Part shown: positions 34,675 to 47,426 of the stretch, piece by piece | Numbering within the stretch: position 1 is the first letter of the stretch | Layout of the letters: each line of letters begins with the position of its first letter | Source of the DNA: Toxorhynchites rutilus septentrionalis | Taxonomy: Eukaryota; Arthropoda; Insecta; Diptera; Culicidae | Length of the DNA: 64,000 nucleotides | Direction of reading: 5' to 3' | Assembly: GCF_029784135.1 (NCBI RefSeq) | Contig: NC_073744.1 | Span: forward strand, 77,479,935 to 77,543,934 | Program-made: the position numbers and the translations under genes | The notes under the pieces: model-generated | What the model saw: the letters and a program-made list of their open reading frames with translations, nothing else | Databases searched by the model: none | What the model was told of the DNA's origin: nothing

Positions 34675-34835
34675 CGTAACATTTACCCGAATACCATTCA
34701 CTTGAAACACGTTTACCCGAAAGTAACAAATACCCGAATGCAACATTTATCCGAATGAACATATACCCGAATGCGACAAACACCCGGATGGTACATTTTC
34801 CCGAATGTAACATTCACCTGAATGAAAAAAGGAAA
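34675..34835 (+). repeat. Minisatellite, 17-18 bp units
   Basis: About nine units of a pattern near ACATTTACCCGAATGCA, with ACCCGAATG the best conserved core and variable bases between. It starts shortly after the C element. Non-coding. Confidence 0.85.
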
Positions 34836-35140
34836 AAATCAATCAAATCAGGTTATGAGTGTTATCGAACCTCCTGATAATAAATAAGATTTTATCAAAA
34901 CAACATGAGAGTGCAACAAAAATACGCAGTGAAATAAAAATTATAATGAGAACATTCGAAAATGATGCGGGAGACTACGCTGATTCATTTTTAGAAATTG
35001 GTGTAGGCACAATTAACATGCCATCTTATTTCCGTCCCGTATTGCTCATTGGGACTATGACATAAGTTAGAAATCAACACCGGCTTTGGAATATTTTTTC
35101 GGTAATTTATCATGAAAAATATCTGGCTAATTTTAACAAA

Positions 35141-36078
35141 TCTATATATATCAAAATGGATTTCTGTCTGTCTGTCTGTTTGATTCTTATGGACGCGGAA
35201 ACTACTGAACCGATCAACATGAAAATTGGTATGTAGAGGTTTTTGGGTCCGGGGAAGGTTTTCGCTGCCATACAAATGAAACACAAATTTCGGAATTACT
35301 CGAGAATTAATCAAGCAAACAAAACCAAATTCGGCAAGTGGAGGTTTTAGGATGCAATAAAGATTTCTATAGTGGTAAAACACTCCTCCCGCTCTCTAAG
35401 GGTGAGGTGTCATACAAATGAAACACAAATTTCTGCATAACTCGAAAGCTAATCAAGCACAATTTGGAATGTGAGGGTTTTTGGGCATGAGAAATGTTTC
35501 TATAATGGTATGACACCCCTCCGTCCTCTGGAATGGAGAGAAATGGAATAAAAATATTACACACATTTCAACCAAAAACATTCCAACCAAACATGACAAT
35601 TGAAAATTTTCGGAAAACTCTGAAGGAAAAAGGGAAAATTCGGAAAATTAAATTCCCATATGTTCTACAATATCTTCTTCTATCTATATCAAAAAAAGGA
35701 TCGCCAGATGTGTTGATAAGAGCAGAACTCGAGGGAGGAATTGTCCGATTTAGGGATGTCTTTATTCTATCATATTTTCTGTATAGAACATTAATTCCAA
35801 ATAACGGAGAAACATGTTATTTACAAGTGGTTGAAAAATCCTGAACGAGAATTGTGTATGAAAATAATCTGATATTATAATGATGAGTTTTGTTAGAAAT
35901 ACTAGGAATTTTATAGTAAAAAGTAAATTCAACGGAGATGAATAGAAAATCAATCAATGAACAGTTCTGCGATTGGACCCATGAACTTGCTCATAGTAAG
36001 AAAACGTGAATGTTGAATGGTATTGAAAACAAAAAACAATTTTTGGGCGGGACAAAGTTTGCCGGGTCAGCGAGTATA
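35141..36078 (-). repeat. R-family repeat, copy 2 (inverted, most complete)
   Basis: On the minus strand it starts TATACTCGCTGACCCGGCAAAC and ends with a CAGACAGACAGACAGAAATCC tract before TATATATA. Between are units of roughly 115-140 bp, each with TCGAG.ACTAATCAAGCA (complement), CACAAATTTC and ACACTCCTCCC-like text. There are no inverted ends or coding frame, and no family name I can support. Confidence 0.8.
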
Positions 36079-37599
36079 AAGCATAAATGTCTTGGGAATG
36101 AGAAAAGATTTGGTAGAAAAAATCTACTTACGTGTTAACGCTACCGCAGTGATGTGACGCAATCCGAGTCGGCCGCCAACCCGCCGACGGAAGCGACGGC
36201 CTCTCGTAAGCAAATCTGTTTTCCACCGATTTCCCGGTTAGTTTGATACATATGAGACGATCCTTTAATAAGGTCCAACGGCATACCTTTGCCCGGTTAA
36301 TATTTGCTTTGAAATATATCCTTAATATTTCAATGCAAAAAACTGAAAAAGAAACTTCGCTTCGCTTCGGGTAAACTTTCTATTTAGATGAAAGGTATTC
36401 ATGCGACCTTGTTTCTCGTAACTGCTCTAGAATCTCGTTGTGTTATAATACCTTTATCTCGTAGAGATAAGAATGCAAATAAATCAATAAAGAAATATTG
36501 ACAACGTTAGCTACAACATTTGATATCTTTCCGACAGGGTACGTATATAAAAATACAGACTTTTGTCAAATACGTGAACCTCCTATCTTTTATAGTTGCT
36601 GAAATATATGGCATGAAGACTCCAGAAAAACGAATGAAAAAGTTGTTGTTAGAAAAACTCTTTTCCAGTAGTTGTGCCTTATTCGATGTATGGTTGTTGA
36701 TTCGTTGGTTATTGTGTGGGCCATTTATTTTTTTTCGGAGTTCAAAAAAGTACCATTTGCAGGTTTTAAGGTGGACGTACAAATATTTGACAATTTTTGA
36801 CAGATAAAGTTTGGTTTGAAATTTGTAGAAACACAGATTTGTTTGCCACTTTTCAATTATCAACAGTGGCAAACAATGTCGAACATCGAACATGGAGAAA
36901 ATTGACTGAAATATTTAAGATAACCTAGCCATGTAACGACAGGTTCGACTAACATATCGAAAAAATGCTTTAGGCATAGACTAACTGTGTATTTGCCTGT
37001 CGTGTTTTGTGTCGAATATATTCGATCAGAACACATTGATGAAATAGTATCTGTCCAAAAGAGTTTCAATTTAATTTCAGATATAAATATCAAAACAAAT
37101 TTTAAAAAATAACATTGAAAAAAAAATTCTGATATTTTTTTTTTCCCGAAATGTGTTTTTTTAGTTTTGAAAAAAACATATGAATAACCCATACAACAAC
37201 AAACAACTCATTCATACATCAGAGGAAGCCCAGCAAACATTAAAGTGCATAACTTGACATATTCGAAGTCGCATAAAAAGTGAGATCGAATCAAAATCAT
37301 ATATAATGTCGATCAAAGGATATATTGTGTAAATCTAAAGTCGTACAAAATGCGAAAACCTCTATTTCATTTATCACTACATATTAAGTGTCAATTCGAT
37401 GTAACGAGCGTCAATTTTATTATATATACTATCGTAAAATTGATATATACGAAATCATATATGCATTGAGAACTGATGCAATTTGTTAGTCGCATGAACG
37501 TATAAATTAAATCAATGTAGAACTGTGAAAAATTGTATTACATGCTGTGGAAAAAAATGGATATTGCATCATATTAGGAATTTGACATATCAAGATCCG
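36079..37599. other. Unassigned AT-rich sequence
   Basis: No gene recognised. 36150-36200 is a short GC-rich patch (GAGTCGGCCGCCAACCCGCC). 37130-37190 resembles M1 interior text (TTTTGAAAAAAACATATGAATAACCC). The opposed frames of 95 and 128 codons at 36507-36893 share the same DNA and have no motif. Confidence 0.4.
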
Positions 37600-37800
37600 C
37601 GATGTTGTATGTACAGTGTCGACATCTGGTGATGATACAGTGAATTAAAGAGGCAAATTAATCTCTACCAGATCAGCAGGCCCGAAAGCAGCTTTAAATA
37701 GGTAATATTTGAATGAAAATTTTAACTTTATGTTGATTGATTACTTAAAACACGTAGCACAGAACGTTAATTGACCATTTTTATAAAAAAATAAAGGCAT
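37600..37800 (+). repeat. Dispersed repeat 'Q', copy 1
   Basis: TGTACAGTGTCGACATCTGGTGATGAT, ACCAGATCAGCAGG.CC and TTTGAATGAAAATTT recur in the same order at 49870-50060. Unclassified. Confidence 0.7.
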
Positions 37801-37864
37801 TTCCAGTAAAATTCATTAGACGACCAGGAATGATGTATCCATCTGCATCAGATTTCGAATTCCC

Positions 37865-38600
37865 TTAACACTTTGATCGCCCTTAACATCTTTGATCGCC
37901 CCGTCACCCAGATCTGGGTGACACTTTTCTTGTTGAATATTAATAGGATTTTTAAACGTAATTTGATAGAATAGGCACTTAAATGTGAATATGAGATATG
38001 TAGAATAATCAAAAAATCAAAAACATAGAAACATAGTTTTTATACTAAAATGATTGTTTTTTCTTTCAAAAAATTGTAATTCAGAAACCAGATGTCTGAT
38101 TAAAATATGATGTTTGACAAATTTATTGGAAAATCAATGAACCGTTTGAGAAAAATCACATTTTAAATTTACTGTTAAAAAATCGTTCTCAATCAAATTT
38201 AATATTAAAAACGTTTATATCTTTATGTCGTCTAGAGTTCTTCTAACATATCGTCCAGGCCTTCACTTGCGTATAGTTCTTCGATATCCCAATCGAAACT
38301 CGATGAGATTATACTCGAAACTTTTCCTCCAGCGCTTCGCACTATTTCGTCGTCAGTACTTTTCTCGCTTTCGGATTTACTATTACACCATCCGGTGAAC
38401 ATTTTGAGGATAGAAAAAAACATATGTGCGTATGACAAAAAAATATTTTGGAATAAACCTATCCAAGTTGCGCAATTATTATTCTCATTATCAGAAAAAA
38501 AAAACTTGCAACTTTCTTCTTCTTTCAGCTTTTTCTCTAACAAGCGCGAAGAACAATGAAAACGAATAACGTGAAATGTCGGACTTGCCAAATGTGATAT
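37865..38600 (-). mobile_element. piggyBac-like remnant, copy 1
   Basis: One end is visible: TTAA (37865 and again 37883), then CATCTTTGATCGCCCC and the perfect 20-bp palindrome GTCACCCAGATCTGGGTGAC at 37903-37922. TTAA followed by C.CTTTGATCGCC is typical of piggyBac-like termini. The minus strand carries a 119-codon frame (38591 to 38232) whose end is acidic and serine-rich (SESEKSTDDEIVRS, then DWDIEELYASEGLDD). It may be the tail or a displaced exon of the transposase, but the catalytic core is not seen. The second copy is at 62765-63700. Confidence 0.5.
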
Positions 38601-40199
38601 AGCTTATGACGATTATTTTCCCACAAAAGTGACATATGTTCTTGGTATGATCACAGAATCTTCGCAATCAATTGAACAGAATATTCCATATTCTCCAATT
38701 GTGCGCAACGATACGAAGACCCTCGTTAACGTCAAACGCTTTTAATCGAACGCTAGTCAAACGCTTCTAAATAGTACACATCAACTCTTAACTGTCGTCC
38801 GCAACCCAATGACGTATCCCATGTAATTCTCCAAAACAATCGTGCAGAAGAACACAGCTTTGTTATATTTATAAAGTTATTGCATTAATATATTCGATTT
38901 TCCTATTCGTACTATACAGTATCAATAGATATTGATACATATACACGAAGAAAATTTGTTACGTGTAGATGGATCTACAAACAAAGGGATATAAATTGTA
39001 AGAGGTTATGGGTATGGTAAAAATTTAATGAAATTAATTAAAACTAAAATTATATATTTCAGCTAAAAGCTTACTCTTAAAAACGAGTTTGTCTTAGGAA
39101 ATCCGAACGATTGCGCCGTTTACGTAACACTAATAAATTGTAGTTATTCATCGTCATCGAATATAGTATATAGAGCAAACAGGTTCGGTTCGGAATTCCA
39201 TATTTATTACCATAGGCAACACTCAATGTCCTGGAAAAAAGGTAATGAAGATGGTCGAGTTTTGAGCGACACAGCATGCGTTGCCATAACTATTTCGCAA
39301 ATAGTGACGTCAGTTGTTGTGTTTATCTTTGATTGCCCATCGCATCCATGTGAAAATGCTATTTTCAGGAAGTAATTCATCACTTAAAAACGTTAATTTT
39401 TGTAGAGCTCCCGCTGACAAGAGACTAAAGTGATAACTTGGAGTGAATATTAGTGAAATCTCGTCTAAAAAGACGGATAAAAGTGATATTTCCATGCGGC
39501 ATTTTCACTCCCCCACGTTCATAGAAACAAACGAAGTTTCATTATTTTACCGTAATGAAGTTGATTTTTCGAAGGCTCTCAGTTTCGGTGTGTATGTTGT
39601 GAGATAATAATCGCCAACTAATCAAAATTTCACGTTACTGTTTTACAGAACTAAGCATACGACTGCTCTCTGGACCTTATGTCACATGAATAACCGAAAT
39701 AAGCTACGATATAATTGTCATCTGTTAAAAAACAACCAGTTGAATGATTTCATGCGTATTTTGGCTCAAATTATCATGCAACCGTGAGTACTTTCAACAT
39801 TGTTGTGTTTCTTCCATATACATTCCATATTGAATGCAAATAATTACGACACGATATTTTGTTTGCCAATACAGATACACTTCGCCTACTGCTCCACCTC
39901 TATATGTACCTCATTGGGCAACACTGTACAATTGTCTGAAAATTTTTTTTAATAAATTTTCTAATCAGCAGTTCATTTAATTCGGATTCGACAGAAAAGT
40001 AGTCCTGAATCGAACCGGAATTCATTATTTTCGTTACCCGCTTATTTATATAGCGCACTGATAGTTTAATTTGGGCCCCGCGAGAAACTCAACCGAATCG
40101 CTCTGGGCGACGAAAGCGTTAATCATCACCACCACTCATATTCGATATGCATTATATATTATTTTCTCGGTATTATTATTTGCAAAAACATATTATTAT
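38601..40199. other. Unassigned AT-rich sequence
   Basis: No gene or transposon terminus identified. The minus-strand frames of 61-66 codons (39077-39495) have no recognisable motif. Confidence 0.4.
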
Positions 40200-40630
40200 T
40201 TTAATATTTTTAATATTAATATTGAGTACTTTTGTACTCGCTTGCCGTTGTGCAGACTGGTATATGTTTCCCTAACTCGTACTTCTAAACTGAGGAGCCT
40301 GGAGAAATCGCAATTTTAGATATTAGAGGCGAATTAAACTTTTCAAGCTTAATGTCTATATAGTATAAAATATGAAGCTGTTGGTTCATGCAAGGCGGAG
40401 GTACTTCTATATCTGCAGGTTTTTTTTTGTACTCCGGAATGTGTTTTTCTAACACGGGCTACAAAAGTGGGTATGAACACAACGCTTTGACTCGGTTATT
40501 CAAGACTGCATTGGAAGATATGCATTCATATCTTCTGCTTACTTGTAACGAAGAACATAATCTATTACAATGTATGAATTGGTGTTCCATGATATTTGTT
40601 TAAATTATTTACTTACAAAGCAAATGAATA
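40200..40630 (+). repeat. Dispersed repeat 'P', copy 2
   Basis: Shares GAGTACTTTTGTAC.CG, TTCTAAACTGAGGAGCCTGG and TAACGAAGAACATAATCTATTACAATG.ATGAATTG with 10420-10820, in the same orientation. Its left edge is a run of TTTTAATATT text. Confidence 0.7.
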
Positions 40631-42755
40631 TACCCTAATAAAAAAATAAAAAAATGCGGGTCTAATGTTTAGCGATAAAATACAAAAGTACCACTTTTCA
40701 TGGAAATCTAAGAACCACGGCTTGGCATGGAATGGCTCAGTTACATAAGTTTAAAGGAGTCGAATTCTTAAATATATTTTTTAAAACTACATTTATACAA
40801 TTTTACTAACTCTATGTTTAGTAAGGTGGAAAACATCATGTATGTATGTCACCTCTACTTTTGTATGTATATGCCAATTAATCATATCATAGACCACCAA
40901 AAATATGATGCTGTATATACACTCGTTATACGATTTAATGTATACTTTAAGGGTATTTCTATAGGAAAAGAGTCTTTGAAAAATTATTAATATTTAATTC
41001 GTAGCACTCTTGTATATATTTTATAAAATCCTCAAGATAAGCTTTGCAATGCGATTTTTTTCTGTCACTATTTCTTCACCACGCCTGATAAAATTCGTTA
41101 ACAGTTCTTCAATCGTCCAGGGTGCTGATATTCTGAAACATTCTATAAATAATGAATTTTCAAACGCTCTTATATTTCAGATCGTAGTCCATTTGTCGAA
41201 CACTCCCGTAACCTGAAACTGTCTTTTCCATTTAAAGGGGAGCCAGAAATATATCAAGCCCATGATATAACGTTTTTTTTCGAAAACGTGCAAATGTTAA
41301 TAAAACTGCACTTCAAATTCAATTATGTTGGTGTTTTCTAGTGTACAAATAAGCAAAGGAAAAAGTATATCGATTATAACAATCCGATGCGGCTTAAACG
41401 TCCACTTTTGTTAACAATATAATGTATGTGGCCATACTCATTTTCACTCTTTTGTAATTGAGAAAAGGCGGTTAAACCCATTTTTTCTCTTTTTACATAT
41501 TAGGGGAAGGGTGGTAAAGACGGACACCTCAAGTAAATGTTTTTTTGCGTGAATTTTACAAAAAATATACAGCTATCTCACCACGAATAGATGGTCTAAA
41601 TCTCCTCTTATAATAAAATTTGTCTTTGAGGAAGAAATTGGGAAAATGATTGGAATTACGCTGAGCCTAAACCGTATGGTGAAGCTCAATTGGAGTTTGT
41701 GATTTTTTTTGGTTATCGTCCTGAGGAGAGCAATTTTATTGCAAAGATAATCCCTAAACGTAGAACAAATGTGATGACAGTGTGTAACGGTATTATGAAA
41801 CAAAAGCTCATAAAACGTTTTCGACCCGTCCCCCCGCCTTTCGAATGACCCACACACATAACACGCAAGAACACGCGCCGGGGTTAAATATTATATTTCT
41901 CTGTAGCTTTTTATTGTTACTATCCGACAGGGCATCATCATGAGTCCACCCCGGGCACCTCGTGAAAACCCTGCAAATTTTCCGGTGCAGATGGAGAATT
42001 TCGTTTTTTTTTGCCACAAACTAAACGAATCTCCGCCATGGTAACAAAAAAAAAGAAACCGTAAAATGCAATTTCAACATGAAACCTTCCGTTCTGGGTG
42101 AGGTTTTTTCCATGCTGTCGCTGTTTGTGTAGCATTCCGATGAGAAAGCGTATTATTTGCCGCCCTGTCCGAGCGCCCAGACAGCACCCACGTGATCTCC
42201 ATTAACAGCTTGCGGAGCTTGTCTTGATATTAAATATCCACATTCCGAAGCCGGCCCAGACAGCAGCCAGTCAGGGAAAGTCGGCCGGTAGTGCAGTATG
42301 TCGTCTGGTGTCGTTGACAAGGTGCTTCAGGGGCCATGTCATGTTCATGCCCACCTCTGCCGTGTACATTCCGAAGTGCTCGCTATCTTTTCGTTGAGCT
42401 CTTCCCTTTGAGCATCGGTACCGGTGCTGCTGGTTTGTATTCGATGGCTACGGAGGAAATTGAAAATTTTCTCGTACCCTGGCACCGAAAGGATAGGAAT
42501 CTGTTCCATCCAGTCGCCAGCCATGGAGCGATTCAAGGCCCACCCGCAGTTTTTCGGTGGGTGACGACGATGCTGCTCCGGCGGTTCTGCTGTTGGTATG
42601 GAGGTAACAAAGTGTTACCTATCTGTATGTAAATTGGTTTTCGTTGTCGAAGGAGAAAGAAGTCATCACTGGCAGCGTCTGGGGTTTGCATCGTCGTTGC
42701 AAGTTCCATGGGTGTCGCTGCAAAGCGTGACGGAATACTTATACGGAAAATATAT
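40631..42755. other. Unassigned sequence
   Basis: No gene recognised. TTAGGGGAAGGGTGGTAAAGACGGACACC at 41501-41529 resembles the TA-GGGG ends of the MITE at 59258, but I found no partner. 41800-42720 is GC-richer with no repeat seen elsewhere in the window, possibly unique host DNA; its frames (up to 98 codons, on both strands) lack motifs. Confidence 0.4.
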
Positions 42756-43612
42756 TATACTAGCTGACCCGGCAAACTCCGTTCCGCCCAAAATTTGTTT
42801 TTTTTTATCAATACCTTCAAACATTCACGTTTTCTTACTAAGCGCAAGTTCATGAGTCCAATCGCAAAACTGTTCTTATCGACCCCGTTGAATTTACTTT
42901 TTACTAGAAAAATCTTAGTGCTTCTACGAAAACTCATCATTATAATATCAGCTTATTTTTAGACACAATTCTTGTTCAAAATTTTTCAACCACTTGTAAA
43001 TAACATGTTTCTCCGTTACATGGAATGAATGTTTGATACAGAAAATATGATAGAATAAAGACAGACCCCTCCCCTCTTCTCCCCTTAGAGACGGGGGAGG
43101 AGTGTCTATTCACCATAGAAACGTTTCGTGCCCCTTAAAATCTTCACTTGCCAAATTTGGCTCCATTTGCTTGATTAGTTTTCGAGTTATGCAGAAATTT
43201 GTTTTTCATTTGTATGACAGCCCACCTTAACAAAGGGGGAGGAGTGTCGAACCACCATAGAAACATTTATTGCATCCCAAAACATTCACATGCCAAATTC
43301 GGTTTCGTTTGCTTGATTAGTTCTCGAGTTATGCGGAAATTTGTATTTCATTTGTATGGCAGACCCCCCTTATAGAGTGTCAAACCACCATAGAAACATT
43401 TATTGTACCCTTAAACCTCCATATGCCAAATTTGGATTCATTTGCTTGATTAATTCTCGAGTAAAGCAGAAATTTGTGTTTCATTTGTATGGAATCCACC
43501 CCATTAGAGAGGGGGGAGGGGTCTCAAACTATCATGAAAACCATCTCCGACTCCAAAAACCCCCACATACTAATTTTCATGTGGATCGGTTCAGTAGTTT
43601 CCAAATTAGGTG
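42756..43612 (+). repeat. R-family repeat, copy 3
   Basis: Starts TTATACTAGCTGACCCGGCA and has at least three tandem units of about 135-142 bp, beginning at about 43111, 43253 and 43386 (CACCATAGAAAC.TTT... ATGCCAAATT.GG...TTTGCTTGATTA.TTCTCGAG). It ends CATGTGGATCGGTTCAGTAGTTTCC. The tandem units appear to be a built-in feature of the family. Confidence 0.82.
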
Positions 43613-43654
43613 GCGCAATTTGATTATGATATTCCGCCACGAATTCAATCGAAA

Positions 43655-43850
43655 TATTTGTTCAATACTGTTCATTTGCGTAACACAACGCAAAATAATT
43701 TAAAAAATAGAAGTTTCAAATTTTTTAAATTTTTCAATCATAAAATTTTTAATTTTTGAATTTTCAAATTAAAATTTTTAAGGTTTTCAATTTTTGAATT
43801 TTCAAAATTATGTTGCGTTGTGCAGCGCGATTGAACAGTATTGAACAAAC
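43655..43850. repeat. Inverted repeat of about 46 bp around an AT loop
   Basis: TTTGTTCAATACTGTTCA...AACACAACGCAA at 43657-43700 faces its complement TTGCGTTGTGCAGCGCGATTGAACAGTATTGAACAAAC at 43811-43850, with about six differences. The loop is low-complexity AAATTTTT text. Probably a small foldback MITE. Confidence 0.78.
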
Positions 43851-43984
43851 ATTACGTTAACGTTGAATTTTTTAATTTTAAGATATTTTAAATTTTAAAT
43901 TTTTAAATTTTTTATTTTTTGAATTTTTAAATTTTAAATTTTTTAAATTTTATATTTTAAATTTTTCAATTTTTAAATTTTTAA
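43851..43984. repeat. Low-complexity A/T tract
   Basis: Almost only A and T in runs such as TTTTTAAATTTT, leading directly into the TACAAAAA array. No other signal. Confidence 0.85.
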
Positions 43985-45275
43985 ATATGCAAAACTACAA
44001 AAATAGAAAAATAGAAAAATACAAAAATACAAAAATACAAAACTACAAAAATACAAAAATACAAAAATACAAAAAGAATACAAAAATACAAAAATACAAA
44101 AATACAAAAATACAAAAATACAAAAATACAAAAATACAAAAATACAAAAATACAAAAATACAAAAATACAAAAATACAAATATACAAAAATACAAAAATA
44201 CAAAAATACAAAAATACAAAAATACAAAAATACAAAAATACAAAAATACAAAAATACAAAAATACAAAAATACAAAAATACAAAAATACAAAAATACAAA
44301 AATACAAAAATACAAAAATACAAAAATACAAAAATACAAAAATACAAAAATACAAAAATACAAAAATACAAAAATACAAAAATACAAAAATACAAAAATA
44401 CAAAAATACAAAAATACAAAAATACAAAAATACAAAAATACAAAAATACAAAAATACAAAAATACAAAAATACAAAAATACAAAAATACAAAAATACAAA
44501 AATACAAAAATACAAAAATACAAAAATACAAAAATACAAAAATACAAAAATACAAAAATACAAAAATACAAAAATACAAAAATACAAAAATACAAAAATA
44601 CAAAAATACAAAAATACAAAAATACAAAAATACAAAAATACAAAAATACAAAAATACAAAAATACAAAAATACAAAAATACAAAAATACAAAAATACAAA
44701 AATACAAAAATACAAAAATACAAAAATACAAAAATACAAAAATACAAAAATACAAAAATACAAAAATACAAAAATACAAAAATACAAAAATACAAAAATA
44801 CAAAAATACAAAAATACAAAAATACAAAAATACAAAAATACAAAAATACAAAAATACAAAAATACAAAAATACAAAAATACAAAAATACAAAAATACAAA
44901 AATACAAAAATACAAAAATACAAAAATACGAAAATACAAAAATACAAAAAATACAAAAATACAAAAATACAAAAATACAAAAATACAAAAATACAAAAAT
45001 ACAAAAATACAAAAATACAAAAATACAAAAATACAAAAATACAAAAATACAAAAATACAAAAATACAAAAATACAGAAATACAAAAATACAAAAATACGA
45101 AAATAAAAAAATACAAAAATACAAAAATACAAAAATACAAAAATACAAAAATACAAAAATACAAAAATACAAAAATACAAAAATACAAAAATACAAAAAT
45201 ACAAAAATACAAAAATACAAAAATACAAAAATACAAAAAAAAATACAAAAATACAAAAATACAAAAATACAAAAA
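43985..45275 (+). repeat. (TACAAAAA)n microsatellite, about 160 copies
   Basis: About 1.29 kb of an 8-bp unit. The middle (about 44190-44925) is perfect; variants sit toward the edges (TATAC at 44180, ACGAAAAT at 44928 and 45098, an extra A at 44945, ACAGAAAT at 45074, an A-run at 45235). Since three units make 24 bp, several frames stay open for over 400 codons; these predict repetitive YKNTKIQK or FLYFCIFV chains and are not credible genes. Confidence 0.97.
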
Positions 45276-45312
45276 GAGTCATTCCAAATGAAATCGACAA
45301 ATGACAAAACAT
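45276..45312 (+). repeat. Short dispersed terminus next to the microsatellite
   Basis: ATTCCAAATGAAATC.ACAAATGACAAAACATGAGTA is shared with 51395-51435. It directly abuts the TACAAAAA array, so it may be the end of a transposon from which the array grew. Confidence 0.6.
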
Positions 45313-46337
45313 GAGTAGTTTTGATTTTGTTGTTTATTGTTGTTTATTGTTTGGATATAAATACATCTGAACTTGTCTTATTGAAATTAAAACTTCAAAA
45401 TAAAACATTAAAACGCAACATTAAGCACATTGGAGTTCACAATTCTGTTTTTGAATCGTGATGACGGTTCTCCAAAATAAAAAAAAAACAGCTATACTGA
45501 CGAAAAAATACAAAAATTGGGAATACACTGGGCTAAAAATTTGCCTGCAAACATTAGAAGTCACTGTAATATTTGCAGAATTACTGTTGATTTTATAAAG
45601 CACTATAAAAATCCTGTTTTTGGTACTTTTTTGAAATCGATGCAAAAAAATTAAAAATTTTGTTTTTTTATCAAACTAACAAATTATCCTTATGCAGAAT
45701 TTATGGAAGTTTTCAAAACTGCCTTTCGATTGACACTGGATGGTTGTTTATTTAATTATTCATCATCAAAGACGAAGGGTTAATTTTTCATTCAAACTGT
45801 AATATCATTGTGTGGAAAGGTCCTACAGGAATGTTCTCGGAGCCAAATGAAAGCTAGTTGATAAGGTTAATTGGATTTGCTATTGAGTTGATTAGCAAAA
45901 AAGTGTGTTAGTCCAGAATGTTCTTGAAAAAACAAAGAAAAATAGATTTTCAATTTCTTCCCGATATTGTTGCCCACTACACCTACACACATCAAGATAA
46001 AAATATTTAGCATTAGCATTAGCATTGAGCAAGTTGCACAATATCGCAGGTGGTACGAATTCAGAACAGTTACGTCAAAAGCTTGCCTCCATCCGTTACT
46101 GACGATTGGTAGTATCTCTTAGATGAAGGCATGCTTTCTCCAACAGTTAAGAATTGTCCTGGCCACGTCCTTGCAACTGCTAAGGAATGGGAAGGAATGT
46201 TAGTTCGATATTTACTTAAGAGAGATGCAGAGAACTCTACGACCTCTCATAAATATCACGGGAATTTAGGAAATGTGTTAGTACGAAAGGTAAGCCATAG
46301 GATACACTCAGTCAGTGTTATTGGCACAGCTTGTGAT
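45313..46337. other. Unassigned sequence
   Basis: No gene. CCTACACACATCAAGATAAAAATAT at about 45979-46003 recurs in the same orientation at about 48652-48676. GCATTAGCATTAGCATTGAG near 46010 is a short triplication. GGGAAGGAATGTTAGT near 46188 is shared with 12790. Confidence 0.45.
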
Positions 46338-47426
46338 TACTATATTTATTACTTTATTACTATTACTATTACTATTAGTATTACTATTACTATTACTATT
46401 ACTATTACTATTACTATTACTATTACTATTACTATTACTATTACTATTACTATTACTATTACTATTACTATTACTATTACTATTACTATTACTATTACTA
46501 TTACTATTACTATTACTATTACTATTACTATTACTATTACTATTACTATTACTATTACTATTACTATTACTATTACTATTACTATTACTATTACTATTAC
46601 TATTACTATTACTATTACTATTACTATTACTATTACTATTACTATTACTATTAGTATTACTATTACTATTACTATTACTATTACTATTACTATTACTATT
46701 ACTATTACTATTACTATTACTATTACTATTACTATTACTATTACTATTACTATTACTATTACTATTACTATTACTATTACTATTACTATTACTATTACTA
46801 TTACTATTACTATTACTATTACTATTACTATTACTATTACTATTACTATTACTATTACTATTACTATTACTATTACTATTACTATTACTATTACTATTAC
46901 TATTACTATTACTATTACTATTACTATTACTATTACTATTACTATTACTATTACTATTACTATTACTATTACTATTACTATTACTATTACTATTACTATT
47001 ACTATTACTATTACTATTACTATTACTATTACTATTACTATTACTATTACTATTACTATTACTATTACTATTACTATTACTATTACTATTACTATTACTA
47101 TTACTATTACTATTACTATTACTATTACTATTACTATTACTATTACTATTACTATTACTATTACTATTACTATTACTATTACTATTACTATTACTATTAC
47201 TATTACTATTACTATTACTATTACTATTACTATTACTATTACTATTACTATTACTATTACTATTACTATTACTATTACTATTACTATTACTATTACTATT
47301 ACTATTACTATTACTATTACTATTACTATTACTATTACTATTACTATTACTATTACTATTGCTATTACTATTGCTATTACTATTGCTATTACTATTACTA
47401 TTACTATTACTATTACTATTACTATT
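46338..47426 (+). repeat. (ATTACT)n microsatellite, about 180 copies
   Basis: About 1.08 kb of a 6-bp unit, almost perfect. Variants are ATTAGT at about 46375 and 46652 and three ATTGCT units near 47360-47390. The open frames (poly-TI and poly-L) result from the period being a multiple of 3. Confidence 0.97.

Noticed and set aside
34675..34835. CRISPR-like array (core plus variable parts)
   Set aside because: The units are only 17-18 bp, the core is imperfect, no cas genes exist and the window is eukaryotic.
37903..37922. 20-bp palindrome as an operator
   Set aside because: It recurs at 62787 inside a transposon terminus with the same TTAA-C.CTTT context, so it is better explained as part of the element end.
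43973..45312. Four open frames of over 400 codons on both strands
   Set aside because: All arise from the 8-bp microsatellite, whose 24-bp codon cycle has no stop; the predicted chains are pure repeats.
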